Below are positions 46,058 through 57,429 of a stretch of 64,000 nt of DNA, piece after piece. The translations under genes were made by a program, and so were the position numbers. Source of the stretch: Stachybotrys elegans. Its lineage: Eukaryota; Ascomycota; Sordariomycetes; Hypocreales; Stachybotryaceae. Below the pieces are notes generated by a model. It was not told the origin of the DNA and made no database searches. It saw only the letters and a list, made by a program, of their open reading frames with translations. How positions within the stretch are numbered: the stretch's first letter is position 1; the number at the start of each line of letters is the position of its first letter. The DNA lies in NCBI GenBank assembly GCA_020746835.1, contig JAGPNK010000001.1:5208001-5272000 (forward strand), given 5' to 3'.

Positions 46058-47569
46058 TCAATCGGATGCGTTAATAGGCTGCTTGGGTGCCTTGTCATCT
46101 GGAAGCCATTTCAGATAGGCAAAGAAGAGCGTCGACAGTGGAATAAGGACAACCCAGGCTAATTGACCCCAAAGGATGTTGTTGCTCACGCCGGCAGCGT
46201 ACAGAGCGGTAGCGACTCCTGGTGCCACGGCTCGAATGGCACACGAGCTCGTCAGAGCCAGGGCATTGAGCGTACCCAAAACGTGGGTGTCGGGAGAGGC
46301 ATCATTAATCGCTAGCTGAACAGCAGTGAAGGCCATGGCTACGCCTGGACCAACGACGGCAATGACGCCACAGACGATCCAGAACCAGACGTGAGCGACA
46401 TGGCCCTCTTGCCTAAGAAGTGCATTCATGACGATGTAGCCAACGAAGAAGAAAGGGTAGGCAATGGCACATATACGTAGAACACCTTTGGTGCCGACGC
46501 GATGCTGGAGAGGAGGGAATATGAGGAGCAGCCACGAGGCCTGGCTGGCGCCCTGGGCGGCGATGTAGAGGGATATGTAGAGAGGGGGGAAACCAAGCCC
46601 GCCAATATCAACGGGGGTGAATAGAAAGACGGGGAGGAGCGCTGTGAATGCGAAAGCAAGCAGCATGATTTGGCCATTGAGGACGAGGACGGTTGGGATG
46701 GTGGGATACTTGAGGAGCTCCCAAATCGACATGGGCTTAGGCGACGGCTCGCTGGAGTGCGAAGCATCGGCATCGTGGCTGTGGAGGGTTTCCTCAAGGA
46801 ACATGCCAGTGACAAGAGCGCCGGACACGCTGATGATACTAGTGACGAAGCAAGGAAGGGCATAGGGGTACTCTTGGAAGAAGGGAAGGTGCTTGAAGAG
46901 ACCGGGATACTGCGTAGCAGGATCAGCGAGGGCACCGCCAATCAAGGGACCAAGGAAGATGCCAAGATTGCTGGAGAAGGCGAACCAACTGAAAGCACGG
47001 GCCTGGGTCTCGGGGGTGCTGAGCTCGGCAATCATGGTGCGGATGATGAGGCTGGAGCCGGAGAAGACGCCGGCGAGGCAGCGGAAGAGGATCATCTGCC
47101 AGAGGGATTGGGCCGTGCCGAAGAGGGCGGAGCCAAGGGCCATGCCAGTCAGGCTGACGAGGAGGACTGGGCGGCGGCCCACGCGGTCGGAGAGGCGGCC
47201 CCAGAAGATGAGGACGAACATCTGCGTCGCGGAGAAGAGCGACTCAATGAGGCCGCTGTAGAAGCCGACGTCCGAGGCGGGGAGGTGGCCGTTGCGCTGG
47301 ACCATCTGGGCGATGAAGGGAAAGATGGCGAAGAAGGCGATGGGCTCGACCATGCGGGCGTAGCAGAGGAGGAGGAGCTGGAACTTGGGGAGAGGGGGCG
47401 ATGAGGCATTACGGATGGGGGCGGCAGTGCTGCTGCTGCTGCCCTTGCTGCTGGTTCCATTGCCGTTGACATTGCCATTGCCATTGCTGGTGATGGTGGT
47501 GATGGTGGTGTCTTGAAGGAGAGCGGTGGTCTCGGATGCCTCCGCGGCGGGAGAAGGGGAGGAGGGCAT
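46058..47569 (-). CDS. MFS transporter, DHA1/TetA-like group
   Basis: A single exon, 503 residues from the ATG at 47569. A Ser/Asn/Gly-rich N-terminus of about 65 residues (including NGNGNVNGNG) precedes the first helix. Key motifs are FWGRLSDRVGRRPVLL (MFS motif A in loop 2-3), CLAGVFSGSSLIIRTMIAEL in TM4, and SSNLGIFLGPLIGGALADP (motif C in TM5, typical of antiporters). Twelve helices can be traced. The overall form matches fungal relatives of zinc-induced facilitator-like and yeast YCR023C proteins. These are proton antiporters for small molecules; the substrate here is unknown. Confidence 0.9.
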   Translation of the reverse strand: MPSSPSPAAEASETTALLQDTTITTITSNGNGNVNGNGTSSKGSSSSTAAPIRNASSPPLPKFQLLLLCYARMVEPIAFFAIFPFIAQMVQRNGHLPASDVGFYSGLIESLFSATQMFVLIFWGRLSDRVGRRPVLLVSLTGMALGSALFGTAQSLWQMILFRCLAGVFSGSSLIIRTMIAELSTPETQARAFSWFAFSSNLGIFLGPLIGGALADPATQYPGLFKHLPFFQEYPYALPCFVTSIISVSGALVTGMFLEETLHSHDADASHSSEPSPKPMSIWELLKYPTIPTVLVLNGQIMLLAFAFTALLPVFLFTPVDIGGLGFPPLYISLYIAAQGASQASWLLLIFPPLQHRVGTKGVLRICAIAYPFFFVGYIVMNALLRQEGHVAHVWFWIVCGVIAVVGPGVAMAFTAVQLAINDASPDTHVLGTLNALALTSSCAIRAVAPGVATALYAAGVSNNILWGQLAWVVLIPLSTLFFAYLKWLPDDKAPKQPINASD

Positions 47570-49734
47570 CGTGGGCAAGACGGCGGGGGCCGTGGATTAT
47601 ATTGATTCTGTGCTCAATTGAAGGGGAGACAGGTTGTTTACATTGATTCCAGCTGGTGGAAGTCGCAATGGCTGTGGGCAAAATTTTGCCATGAAGGATT
47701 ACATGGAGGGATCAATTGAGGGGTCACGTGATCGACTTAGGATGTGGTTGAAGGACATCACGATCGGACTTGCGGGCGTGAGAAAAATGTAGGACGTGAT
47801 AGGAGTGTGAGATGGCTCATTTGGACACATTTATCTTTGCATATAGTCAAACGTGTATCTTCTTAAAGAAATGACAAATGGGCTACATAGTCGGCGGTGT
47901 TGATCCTCGGATCTGTATCCGTATAAGTTGCAGCCTCCAAACGCATTGCCTGCTACGGGACGGAGTAGATTGTGGAATTTTATGTTTATTTTAAAGTTAA
48001 TTTTAAGAAATTCACCTCTGAAGCACATGACTTGGCATAGATTAGTAACATGTTCTTTCTGAAATGCCCGACCACTCCGAGATACGAGAGGCGATAAACC
48101 CCAGCCATCGTCAACGTTGGGGGCCAAAGAGCACCCCCGCCAGTGAATTCTCGGTCCCGAGGCCTTTGACGATGAAACCTTGCAATCTCAGGATCCATCC
48201 ATAGCACCCGAACAACCATCCGTGATGGCGTTTGTCTCGCCGTATGCATGTCCTAGACAACGTTATCCCACGTTATTCTGGCGTCGAGGAAACGCGCACC
48301 ACGGGCGACTAATGGCGCGGACCGTCGGTTGGGGTCGACGACGAGATAAGAGTCTGGGGCTAGGAGGGGTTCCCCCAACCGCTGAGGGTATGCCTGCGTG
48401 TTGTGTGCGGTTGGCAGACGTTGCATGCATGGAAAGAGGAGAACCTTGGCAGAGCGTCGGCATTTCCTACGGGCGAGTCAAGGCCGATTGCGGAGTGAGA
48501 ATGGTCTCGCGTCGCCATGGCTTTCTGGTATGAATGGCAGACAAGAACGAGTCAGGTAGCCGCCTTGGAGGGCGGCAACATGAGATGCCTTCTTGGAGCT
48601 AGAGCAAGCCACATGTCGTCAAGGCACGCGGCGTCTTCCTCGTGGCCACCAAGCAGCCTCTCTCTCCCGCCGGATACTTACCAGATGCAGCAGGCCCTTT
48701 TTCAGGACCTTGATAGGTACACACTGCCCGACGCTGGTCCGGCCATCCGCATGGCGATGGCACCGGAATTTTAGTATGAGGCTTCAAGATGGTTTGGGTT
48801 GCAGCACCCTAGAGCCTTGACAGCTGTGTGGTCTTTTCCAGTACAACAGCCCATCTCCATTAGGCCACAGCTAGTTTACTCTGGGTCTTTCAATGCAATT
48901 CTACTCCTACCATTGTCTCCCAATAAGTAACGTTATGGCCTGGAAGCCTCACTATCGGAGGAGAGTTTACGCTTGACTTAGGTTCATTTACGTGATAACT
49001 GAAGTATCCTGCCAAACTAAGCGTCTAAATCTTACCGAATGTCACAATATTATGCCCAAGGAAAAATTAGTATAACACGACTTCAACAAAGGGACACCTA
49101 CAGGTCAATGTAATCAGCATCCTGCCTCGCAGCTTGAACAAATGATTTCGGTCAAACCAGCATTGCGCTCTCCTACTAACGAACAGGTAACCATCGAAAA
49201 TTCTACTTAACAAATAGCCGCTCCCCAAGGATGAGATATAGGGTATCGGGAGCGGTTCCTGTTCACAATATATGGATTTGGCGCCTGTTTAATCTATATT
49301 CTATATTATGCTACTACTACTATTTAACCCGTTAGGTATGCAATATTCGACATGGTAATTTTCTAATGGGTTCGAGCAGTGCCTGCGGCCCAGTTTATTC
49401 TGACTAATTGGGTATCCTTTGCTCCAAAATGGGCAGGTACGGCCCGAGGTGGCTGGCATGTCAGCACCCGATCGCTGATACGTTGAACAGCATATCATAT
49501 CACGCCTTTCTTGCCGGCTGCGTGGCTCGCTAAAGGTCCCGTCTCGACGCCCCTCCAAACGCATCTGTTTCCATCTCCATCCCCCCCTCTGCACGCGCCG
49601 ATACATTCCGCCCTGCTCCTGCTTCATGATACTGCTGCTCGTACACGTCGAGCGATGACGATGCCCCTACCGTGGGACTGTGCGACCATTGTGTGAGCAT
49701 GTGATTTTACTCGCCCCCAAGCCCAAGGGACCAA
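47570..49734. other. 2.2-kb region without a gene
   Basis: This lies between divergent genes. The stretch 48850-49330 is distinctly AT-richer than its surroundings. An imperfect hairpin (CCGCTCCC / GGGAGCGG) lies near 49219-49257. ORFs are short and motif-free. Confidence 0.5.
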
Positions 49735-52436
49735 ATGGATTCGACGCCAGCCGTTGTGTTACAGTCGCCGTCGCGACAGGCCGATCTCGGTATGTTTCGC
49801 TGCAGGCCGGATTTAGGCGCCCGGGAATTGAAGCCATCCATACTGACCACCCGCCGCGACTCTGTAGCTTGCCTCGTCTGCCGGTCCAGAAAGGTAGGCC
49901 TCATGATTGCCTCTTCTCTCTTGGTAGTATCGGCTTGGTACTGACGAGTCTGCCCAAGGTTCGATGCGATCGCACATTGCCAGATTGTCGCAATTGCATC
50001 CGCCTCGGCGTCGCATGTCCGCGCTACGAGCGTGGCAGCGAGCTCATCTCGCGAAAGGACATCCAGCGCTCCGCCGAGGACATCTTCAAGGCCGCCGGCG
50101 TTGAGAAGCGTCGCGTCGGCTCCTGCGAGGCCTGCCGCGCCTCCAAGCACCGCTGTTCCAGGACCAGGCCTTCTTGCCGCCGCTGCATCGTGCGCAACGT
50201 CACTTGCGTCTACCCGACAAAGCCAGAGCGCGAACCAACCCAAGAGGACCGGAGCTACCCATCGCAAGCAGTGCCGCCGGTCAAGCAAGCCTCCCCCGAG
50301 ACCGTGTTACCAGAGATAGAGATTGAGAGGTCAAGCCTCAGCCCCGAACTGCACATCCCCAACAACTAACCCTGGCATAGGCTCAACCTTGACGACCTCC
50401 CCCAAGACAAGGAGCTGCAGTCTCTCCTGATAGAAAACTTTTTTCGCCGCTCACACCCCCTACGATGTCTTTCGTTCCTCCATGAACAGTCCTTTCGCAA
50501 CTCGTTTGAGAATAATTGCGTCGTGGAAGATTATGGCGAAGCGCTGCTCTATGCCATGTGCGCGCTAGGACTTCGGTAAGACATCTGAACAACGAGCCGC
50601 AGCCCCCTCTGACACTCTTGGCCAAGACATGTCTACTACGATTACACGTCGAGCTTGGAGAACAAAAGCCCACCCCAAAGGATACCCGGACAGCAGCTGG
50701 CGGAGAAGGCCAGGGCCTTGGTCTTTGCAAACATCCACTCGCCCAGCATACATGATTTGATGGTGAGGATCCATGCCCAAATCCCCGGGCATCTCTGACA
50801 TGCTCTAGGCTATGGTATTACTCTGCGATTTCGGTATCCGCGCAGACCAGAACCCCATGGTTTTTGTCCTCGTCGCCTTCCTATACCGCGTGATTCGTCT
50901 GTTGGAATTGGATCACCGACCGCCCCTCGAAAACCCCTTCGATCCGCAGCAGGTTGGCCAAAGAGAGACAGAGAATCGCCTCGTTTGGGCTTGCTACTTC
51001 ATCGACCTTTTCCTCACGACTGGTGTGAGCGAAAATTCCTGCTGGAAGGACTACACGCCTGGCATCCCCCTCCCCTGCCTGGAGCAGAACTTTGTGGCAA
51101 AAGTCCCGTCACCCCAACAGTTCCTCCCCGACGTGGAGGCAAACTTGACCCCCGACGCAGTCAAGAGGATGGATATATCCGCACTTTCCATATTGGTAAT
51201 CCGCCTCAGAGCTCGGGTCCTCAAGTATGTAACCGGCGCCACCACCCTTGTGAGCTGGCTGACCCCCTGGACAGGCTCATCCGCACAACCCCGCCAGCCG
51301 TTAGGCTCTGGAGCAAGGAGTCCGAGTTTGTGCAGATTATCGATCGATTGGACGTTATTCGCCAGAACCTTGCGCCAGAGTATTGCGTAGCAGACATCGA
51401 CAAGGACGACAGCCAGAAGATACATTCCCTGGGCGGCCTCCTATTCTTCCACTTCCTCATCCACGCTGTCGTCTTTGACCTGACCAGGATCTCCCTTCCT
51501 GGGTACAATTTTCCTTTGGCAGCGGCTTTTCACCACGCCCCGCAACAATTCGTTAGGCAGTGTCAGGATAGATGCCGCTTCCATGCCGTGCACATATCCA
51601 ACCTGATTCGGAAGGGACTCGAGTTTGGGCGGGCAGTGTTTGCCGACGTCTTTTGCGCCGACGCAGCGCTCGAATCGGCAAAGATCCAGATCATCTATGC
51701 AGCCACGGTTAACCACACCCCTCACATATATACGGCCACGCAGGAGAACATCAATCTCCACCTCACCTTCTTTAAGGTGTTCAACCGTGGGAGGAATGGG
51801 CCTAGCCAGTGGGCCAGGACTCTATTGCCACTCTGCGTAATGTTTGGGTTTCCAGACATTGCAGACCGGCATCGAGAACTCCAAGAGTAAGACACAGCCC
51901 CCCCTACCATTCGCGCATTTTGAAGCTGAACCTGTATTAGGGAATTAAATGGTGCAATCGAAGTGACTGGCCCCGCTAATCATGATCACCTTTCACCTTT
52001 CAACCCTTTTCGCAAAGCCAAGACGCAGGTCAAGCAGGCAAGCACATGGGGCAGCAGTCCCAAGCGGGCGTCGCAGGCCAGCACCATACCATCCCCCAGC
52101 ACGCATGGCAGCCAGCGATCATCTTCGACGAAGCCACAGGTGGAGGACGGCAGTACGGCATCTCTACCCTGTCTGCTCCCCACAGACATTTTCGGCATGG
52201 GTTTCACCGGCATGGAAGGTATGGAAGGCATGGAAGGCATGGGGCAGGAAGACCCCAACCAGCAGATGACGCTGCCTAATTTCGGCATGCAGTATGCGAC
52301 GACGACGCAGCCATCGACGGTGGATTACATCAGAGCAGCGGATCAAATGTCTGGGTACCTGACTTGGCAAATGATGGAGCTGCCCAACGATTTGCCCCCA
52401 TGGACCAGCGAGGCCGATTTTCTTCCCTTCATATAG
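49735..52436 (+). CDS. Transcription factor with two tandem Zn2Cys6 clusters
   Basis: Eight exons (49735-49789, 49868-49893, 49959-50329, 50381-50575, 50627-50762, 50809-51224, 51275-51886, 51941-52436) give 768 residues; all junctions are canonical and phases agree. The first zinc cluster starts ACLVCRSRKVRCD and continues to RLGVAC. The second, about 60 residues on, starts CEACRASKHRCS and ends RNVTC. Both have C-x2-C-x6-C-x6-C-x2-C-x6-C spacing. Most fungal regulators carry one. The middle region (ENFFRRSHPLRCLSFLHE, then DYGEALLYAMCALGLR and the WACYFIDLFLTTG block) is a fungal_trans domain. The C-terminal tail has GMEGMEGMEGMG repeats and an acidic WTSEADFLPF end suited to activation. 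A same-strand MFS transporter follows 1.2 kb on. Confidence 0.85.
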
Positions 52437-53627
52437 GCCAGGAGTTGGAGCAGGTCACTCTACCTGTCGCGTGGATATTTTTACCTATATTTGGATACTT
52501 TCTCAATTCGAGGTGTGATGACCCAGAAGGGAAGACGGCTAATATGGATCTCGTGCCGTGATCCAGAGCCTGCTGCCTGCGGACAGTGTCAGAGCCTGTG
52601 CCATGCCTGCGGGACCTCCGGTGTCCGATTTTTCGCCGCGCTTGTCTTCCCGTCGCATCTGACTGGTCCCAGAAAGCCGAATAAGATTCCTAAGCCGGAC
52701 AAGGGGTAGGACCAGGGTACCAAGGGCGCAATGGGGTGCCCCTGCGTGAAGCAGACGACACTTCCTGATGTGGAAATGCCACCCTCAGGTGCCAAGTTCT
52801 GGAAGCCGTCGTCAGGGCGCATGATGACATGACGCGACTGTGGAAATGCGGAGGCGGGCGGCGAAGTAAGACGAGTAATTGGGAGCGACAAGCTTCACCG
52901 TCGTGGCTTGGCTTGCCTGGCTGCTGTCCACGTAAGTCAGCTCGGATACGCTCCACGACGGGCGGCGCCGAATCAGGATTGCTGCAGCACAAGCGGCCCG
53001 CATGTGCCGCAATTTTGTCTCTTCTCTCTCCGCCATTTCGGAGAGGACCGGTGTTGCTTCATGTTGTGCGACGCTCATGGTGCTTTGACAGGAGGACGAG
53101 CTGGTGGGAATTTACTAGTATTTTCCATTTTTTATTCATGGCATTATTCATTATCCACCTTCGCTGTTACTGCGTTCTCGAGGCCGCGGAGGATGCAGCA
53201 GGATCCCGCGGGTGGCTTTTCACTACTGCTCTGCGGCAACTTCTCTGCCGTGGCACAACTTCCACTTACAAACATACTTTGTCTCCCATGTGCCTTACTC
53301 ACCCACCCACCCCTACCTACTTCTAAGCCCTACCAAACTATGTGAGATTGGTGTTAGCACGAGGCCGTAGGGCGCCGATTAGGTCGGTGGCGTCGAGAAG
53401 AGGAGGGGGTTGAGCCAAGATGAACCCCCGCGGGGGCTCTTCGGTGGAGTTCTCAAGACCGAAAGAAGCGGCGCGGTTCCTACAAAAGGTTGCTGGATGC
53501 TCTCCTGTGGAGAGGGCAGAGAGTTTTGTGGCAATATGATGAGTGTCACGTCCCGGCTGTTGGAGAGTCATCGTCCCCTTTCTAGGCCTTCGCCCTCGCC
53601 CTCGCCCTGCCCCCCAACTACCGGACC
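52437..53627. other. Intergenic region, promoter of MFS transporter
   Basis: This holds the palindrome CCCCCGCGGGGG at 53425-53436 and an inverted TTCGGT-N12-ACCGAA at 53440-53463. ORFs are short and unconvincing. Confidence 0.5.
53425..53463. promoter_or_regulatory. GC palindrome plus CGG-N14-CCG inverted repeat
   Basis: A 12-bp perfect palindrome (CCCCCGCGGGGG) contains CreA-like GCGGGG on both strands. It is followed by TTCGGT and ACCGAA, exact inverted copies spaced by 12 bases. Both lie about 165-205 bp before the transporter start and are candidate sites for CreA and a Zn2Cys6 dimer. Confidence 0.4.
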
Positions 53628-55410
53628 ATGGCCCGGCATGGCGCCGTCAAATCCTCGGGTGGCGTTCAGAAAGCGGCATCTGTCGCGCAGAGGCTGAGAG
53701 AGTTCAACCGCATGCTCGTGTTTGTAATGGTGTAGGCTCTGCCTGACGATTCCCGCCGGTGGCGGCTAACAGTTTGTGAATAGCTACTTGTCATTCTGCG
53801 CCTTCAACTTTGGCTACGACGTGGGGACATTTGGAGGCGTGCAGGCCATGCGCAGCTTTGCCGAGGAGTTTGGTGAGTACGATGAGGAGAAGAAGATGTA
53901 TGCGCTGCCGGGCTGGCTATCCTCTGTCATGACGGCCACGCCCTTCCTGGGAAAGGCTGTGGTAAGTGTCTTATATGTACATGTATACGGGGTTGGGCTT
54001 TGTGACTGACGTGCTACCAGGGATGTGCTGTTTCGGGCTGGATGGCAGAGAAATGGGGACGGCGAAGAGCCATCTTGCTCATGTGTACGTTGTCGTTTGT
54101 GTAAGCCAAATACCCCCCCCCCCCCCCCCCCCTCGCATCTATCACAAGACTCACGCATTTCTGCAGGGGCGCCGTGCTCCAGACTTCAGCCAAGACAGCC
54201 GCACAGTTCACGGTCGGGAGAGTTCTGATATTCGCCATGACGGGTTTCGTCATCGTGGTGCTACCGCTATTCCAGGCCGAAGTCTCACCCAAGGCCATCC
54301 GTGGCATGTTCGGCTCCATGCTGCAGCTCATGATTGTGCTGGGCCAGGTCACCGCGACGCTCGTGTCCTACGGTACGCATGACTTGCCCGACAGCCGCGC
54401 GTGGAAGATACCCGTGGGCCTGCAGCTGGTGCTGCCTTTTGTGACGGTGCTGCTGCTGCCGCTGCTGCCCGAGTCCCCGCGCTGGCTGCTCTCGCAGGGC
54501 CGCGCTGAGGACGCGGCGGGGAGCCTGGCGAGGCTGAGGCCACGGGCGTCGGCCGAGGATATACAGGTCGAGATCAAGGCGATTCTGCATGCGCACGCGG
54601 ACCAGGCCAAGGGGACGTGGGCCGAGGTGTTTGATCGCAAGAACCGCATCAGGACGGGCGTGGCGGTGTTGGCCATGTTTGGGCAGCAGATCACGGGGCA
54701 GACGTTTCCGTCGCAGTATGGCGTCATATTCTACCAGACGCAAGGGTTTGCGTCGCGCGCGTTTCTGTTCAACGTTGCTGCCAGCATCGTGTCCCTCGGG
54801 GCCGTGATCATGACGTGGCTGTACGTGGATGAGGTTGGGCGCCGGCCTGTTCTCCTGACGGGAGGCCTCTGCATGGGACTGTCGCTGTTTATGCTTGGCG
54901 GCGTGGCGAGCGCGAGCCAGGAGCAGTTGGATCGGGGGCTTCGGCACCTGATTGTCGCGTCGATACTGCTGTTCTGCTTCTTCTTCAACCTTTCGTGGGC
55001 ACCAATGTAAGTCGCATTTATTTCGGGGTACTCCTGATTCAGGCTGACACAGACACCGCAGATCGTACATTGTTGTCTCAGAGACTGCGGCACTGCGCGT
55101 CAAGGAAAAGACGAACCTTCTCGCCTGTGTCGTCTCGGTATTGACTGCCTTTGCCACGTCCTTCTCGACGCCCTACCTCATCAATCCTCACTACGCGAAT
55201 CTGGGCGGCAAGGTCGGGTACATTTTCGGGTCGTTTAACCTTGTCATGGTCGTGGCCACGTTCTTTTGCATACCGGAGCTCAAGGGGCGGACGTTGGAGG
55301 AGGTGGACCAGCTGTTTGAGAGTGGTGTGCCGTTGAGGAGGTTTGGGAGTGTGAGGACGAAGACGGCGCAAGAGATGTATGACGAGGATTTTGGTCATGA
55401 TACGAGATGA
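53628..55410 (+). CDS. MFS sugar-type transporter
   Basis: Five exons (53628-53719, 53784-53961, 54021-54100, 54167-55006, 55062-55410) give 512 residues. The first donor is GTTTGT, an uncommon form chosen because it alone restores the frame into YLSFCAFNFGYDVGTFGGVQ. Sugar-porter motifs: WGRRRAIL, then the LPESPRWLLSQGR block, FGQQITGQTFPSQYGVIFY in TM7, DEVGRRPVLL, and PELKGRTLEEVDQLFE near the end. Twelve helices are expected. It resembles fungal hexose/lactose-type permeases; the substrate is unknown. The third intron contains 20 consecutive C just after the donor. It follows the double-zinc-cluster regulator and ends 127 bp before the convergent hydrolase. Confidence 0.9.
54113..54132. 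repeat. 20-base C homopolymer in intron 3
   Basis: Twenty consecutive C start 13 bases after the start of the third intron (54101-54166) of the MFS transporter. Length variation would not change the protein but might alter splicing. Confidence 0.9.
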
Positions 55411-55537
55411 ATGGTCATTGTTTGATATTGATGGTGTTGGTGAATTACAACCAAGATCCCTGTAAAACATGGCCCCTGATTATTTTAATTATTATTATTA
55501 CTATTATCATCATTATTTTACTATGACCGAGCTTCGT

Positions 55538-56801
55538 TTATACGTGGTTTTCGAGGAAGGAAAGGATGGTGTCGTATGCTAAGGCATGGCTATATCCAAA
55601 GTTCAGTCCGTGGCCTGCACCTGGTACCACGGTCGCGTTGAAAGCCGAGGCATTGGGGAAGGCCGTGGCCATGTCTTGAACCAAGTTGGCTGCCCTGTCG
55701 TTGATTACTGATGTCCCATAGCAATTGCCACCGCAAAAGGGCGTGTCATGCTCTGTCCATAGTCAGCACCCGCATCACCAGTGGAACAAGTCATCTCTTA
55801 TGCTTACCTCCTGTGATGGCCAAGACAGGCCCAGCAAAAGAGCTTGGCACGCCTGCACCTTCTCCGAGCGTGAGCAGCTCGCCCGGCGCAGCAGGCTGGC
55901 CCCTCTCATAGACCTCGCGCAGCATGTCGGGGTCAAAGTCGCCCGGGGCGAAGTAGTTGGTGTGCACGCCGATGCTCGTCCTGGGGGCGACGTAGCCGAC
56001 GGGGTAGCCGGCAGAGGCCAGGGCGGGGATGGAGGAGACGGGCGCGAAGCCGCCGCCGAGGGAGAAGTATGGCATGAAGCTTGGCACCTGGGTGTAGCCG
56101 GTGAGGACGAGGGCTTGGCTCAGGCGCGGGTGGGTGCCGGCGAGGGCGTGCGTGAGGATGGAGCCGAAGGAGTGGCCGACGTGGATGAAGGCATCGAAGC
56201 CGCAGGGGACGTGGGGGGAGATGCTACCGGCGCGGAGACGGCGGGTGAGCTCGACCAAGGCGGCGAGCTCGAGGGCGGCCTGCATCTCGGAGATGGGGTC
56301 GCCCCTGGAGGACTCGCCGATGCCGGGACGGTCCCAGGTAAAGGTCGAGAAGCCGCGGTCGACGGCGCGGTCGACGTAGCTATAGTTGTAGTTGTGGAAG
56401 GGGAAGTCCCAGTAGCTGCGGTCGAAGCCGATGCCGTGCGTGAGGATCTGGAGGGCACGAGTCGGACCGGTATCTGGATGGCAGAAGGTTGCGCGGATGG
56501 AATAGTTGCCCGAGATGGTGGTGTACTGTATATGTGTATATAGAGATATCTTGTTTAGTCGCGATGAGAGTCAAGGGGGGGAGGGGTTTGTTCTTACGCC
56601 ACGCTTGATGTCGGCTGAGTAGTCATGACCCTGGAAGGTGGCCTTGAGGAAGAAGTCGGTGACCTGGATCTCGGTGGATGGTGGCTGGAGGTTGAAGATG
56701 GTGTTTTGGGAGGAGATAGATATAGGGATGGTGAGGTTTTGGCAGACCCGGGCGAGGGAGCCGGGGAGTAGTGGTACGAGGAGGAGGAGGGATAGATGCA
56801 T
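55538..56801 (-). CDS. Secreted alpha/beta hydrolase
   Basis: Three exons (56801-56598, 56525-55808, 55752-55538) give 378 residues. A signal peptide is plain (MHLSLLLLVPLLPGSLARVC). The fold shows an oxyanion-type HGIGFDRSYWDFPF, the strand FSTFTWDRPGIGESS, the nucleophile elbow VGHSFGSIL, and a C-terminal GAGHGLNF histidine. The penultimate block, ending TGGEH-type across the splice, likely brings the acid. Cysteines in CGGNC could form a disulfide. Secreted members of this group are annotated as generic hydrolases; esterase or lactonase activity is possible, but no substrate can be read. It shares a 628-bp divergent promoter with the MBL-fold gene. Confidence 0.85.
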
Positions 56802-57429
56802 CTTGCTGTTGTGGTGATACGGGATGGTGATGCCTTGTTACGAGTAGGAAGGGGAGTTGTCACGACTTATATGGCTTCTAGGACTCTTCGGATAGATGGA
56901 CAATGGCCACAGCCCAAGACTTGGAAGCAGGTCCGAGCGAAGACAACTGCCGCTCCGATACGAGCTTACGACCAAGATGCATCTAAGACAGTGGCGGACA
57001 GACAGATTAAAGTAAAGCTCTCTCGATGCCGGTCGACAGCCGGGTTTTCCGGCAACTAAAAGGTCAACCGCCATCCGTGCGTCAACATGATTGCAATACA
57101 AAGTGCCGGAGTGTTGCTGATTTCCGCGGACTTGTCTTGGACATTGGGCAGAGTGGATGCCGAATATGAGGCTGTCGTTGCTTTGTCCTTGTCTTACCGC
57201 CCATAGGAAAATTTCACTCCTTGCAGCCTGCAGATGGTGATGATTGTATTTGCAAGCCAGATAGAAGCCGTGATGGACATGAGCGTTGGTGAATTCAATT
57301 ACTACAATACCGGCATCCCCGCATTTGCTCAACGTTGTACGTGCCCGTCAAGCTTCCGTATTACCCGCCAAGCGAAATCATAGACGTCACTCATCCTCCT
57401 CCTCCTCCTCCTCCCCGAACACCGCAGCC
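56802..57429. other. Divergent promoter of hydrolase and MBL-fold gene
   Basis: This contains GCCGG-N5-CCGGC at 57039-57053 and several CGG/CCG words (CTTCGGA, GTCCGAG, CTCCGAT), plus a CTC-repeat leader before the start. No gene. Confidence 0.5.

Noticed and set aside
46670..47404. A 244-codon plus-strand ORF rich in Glu/Gly/Ala
   Set aside because: Antisense shadow of the MFS transporter at 46058-47569.
54285..55157. A 290-codon minus-strand ORF
   Set aside because: Antisense of the spliced MFS transporter and spans its introns.
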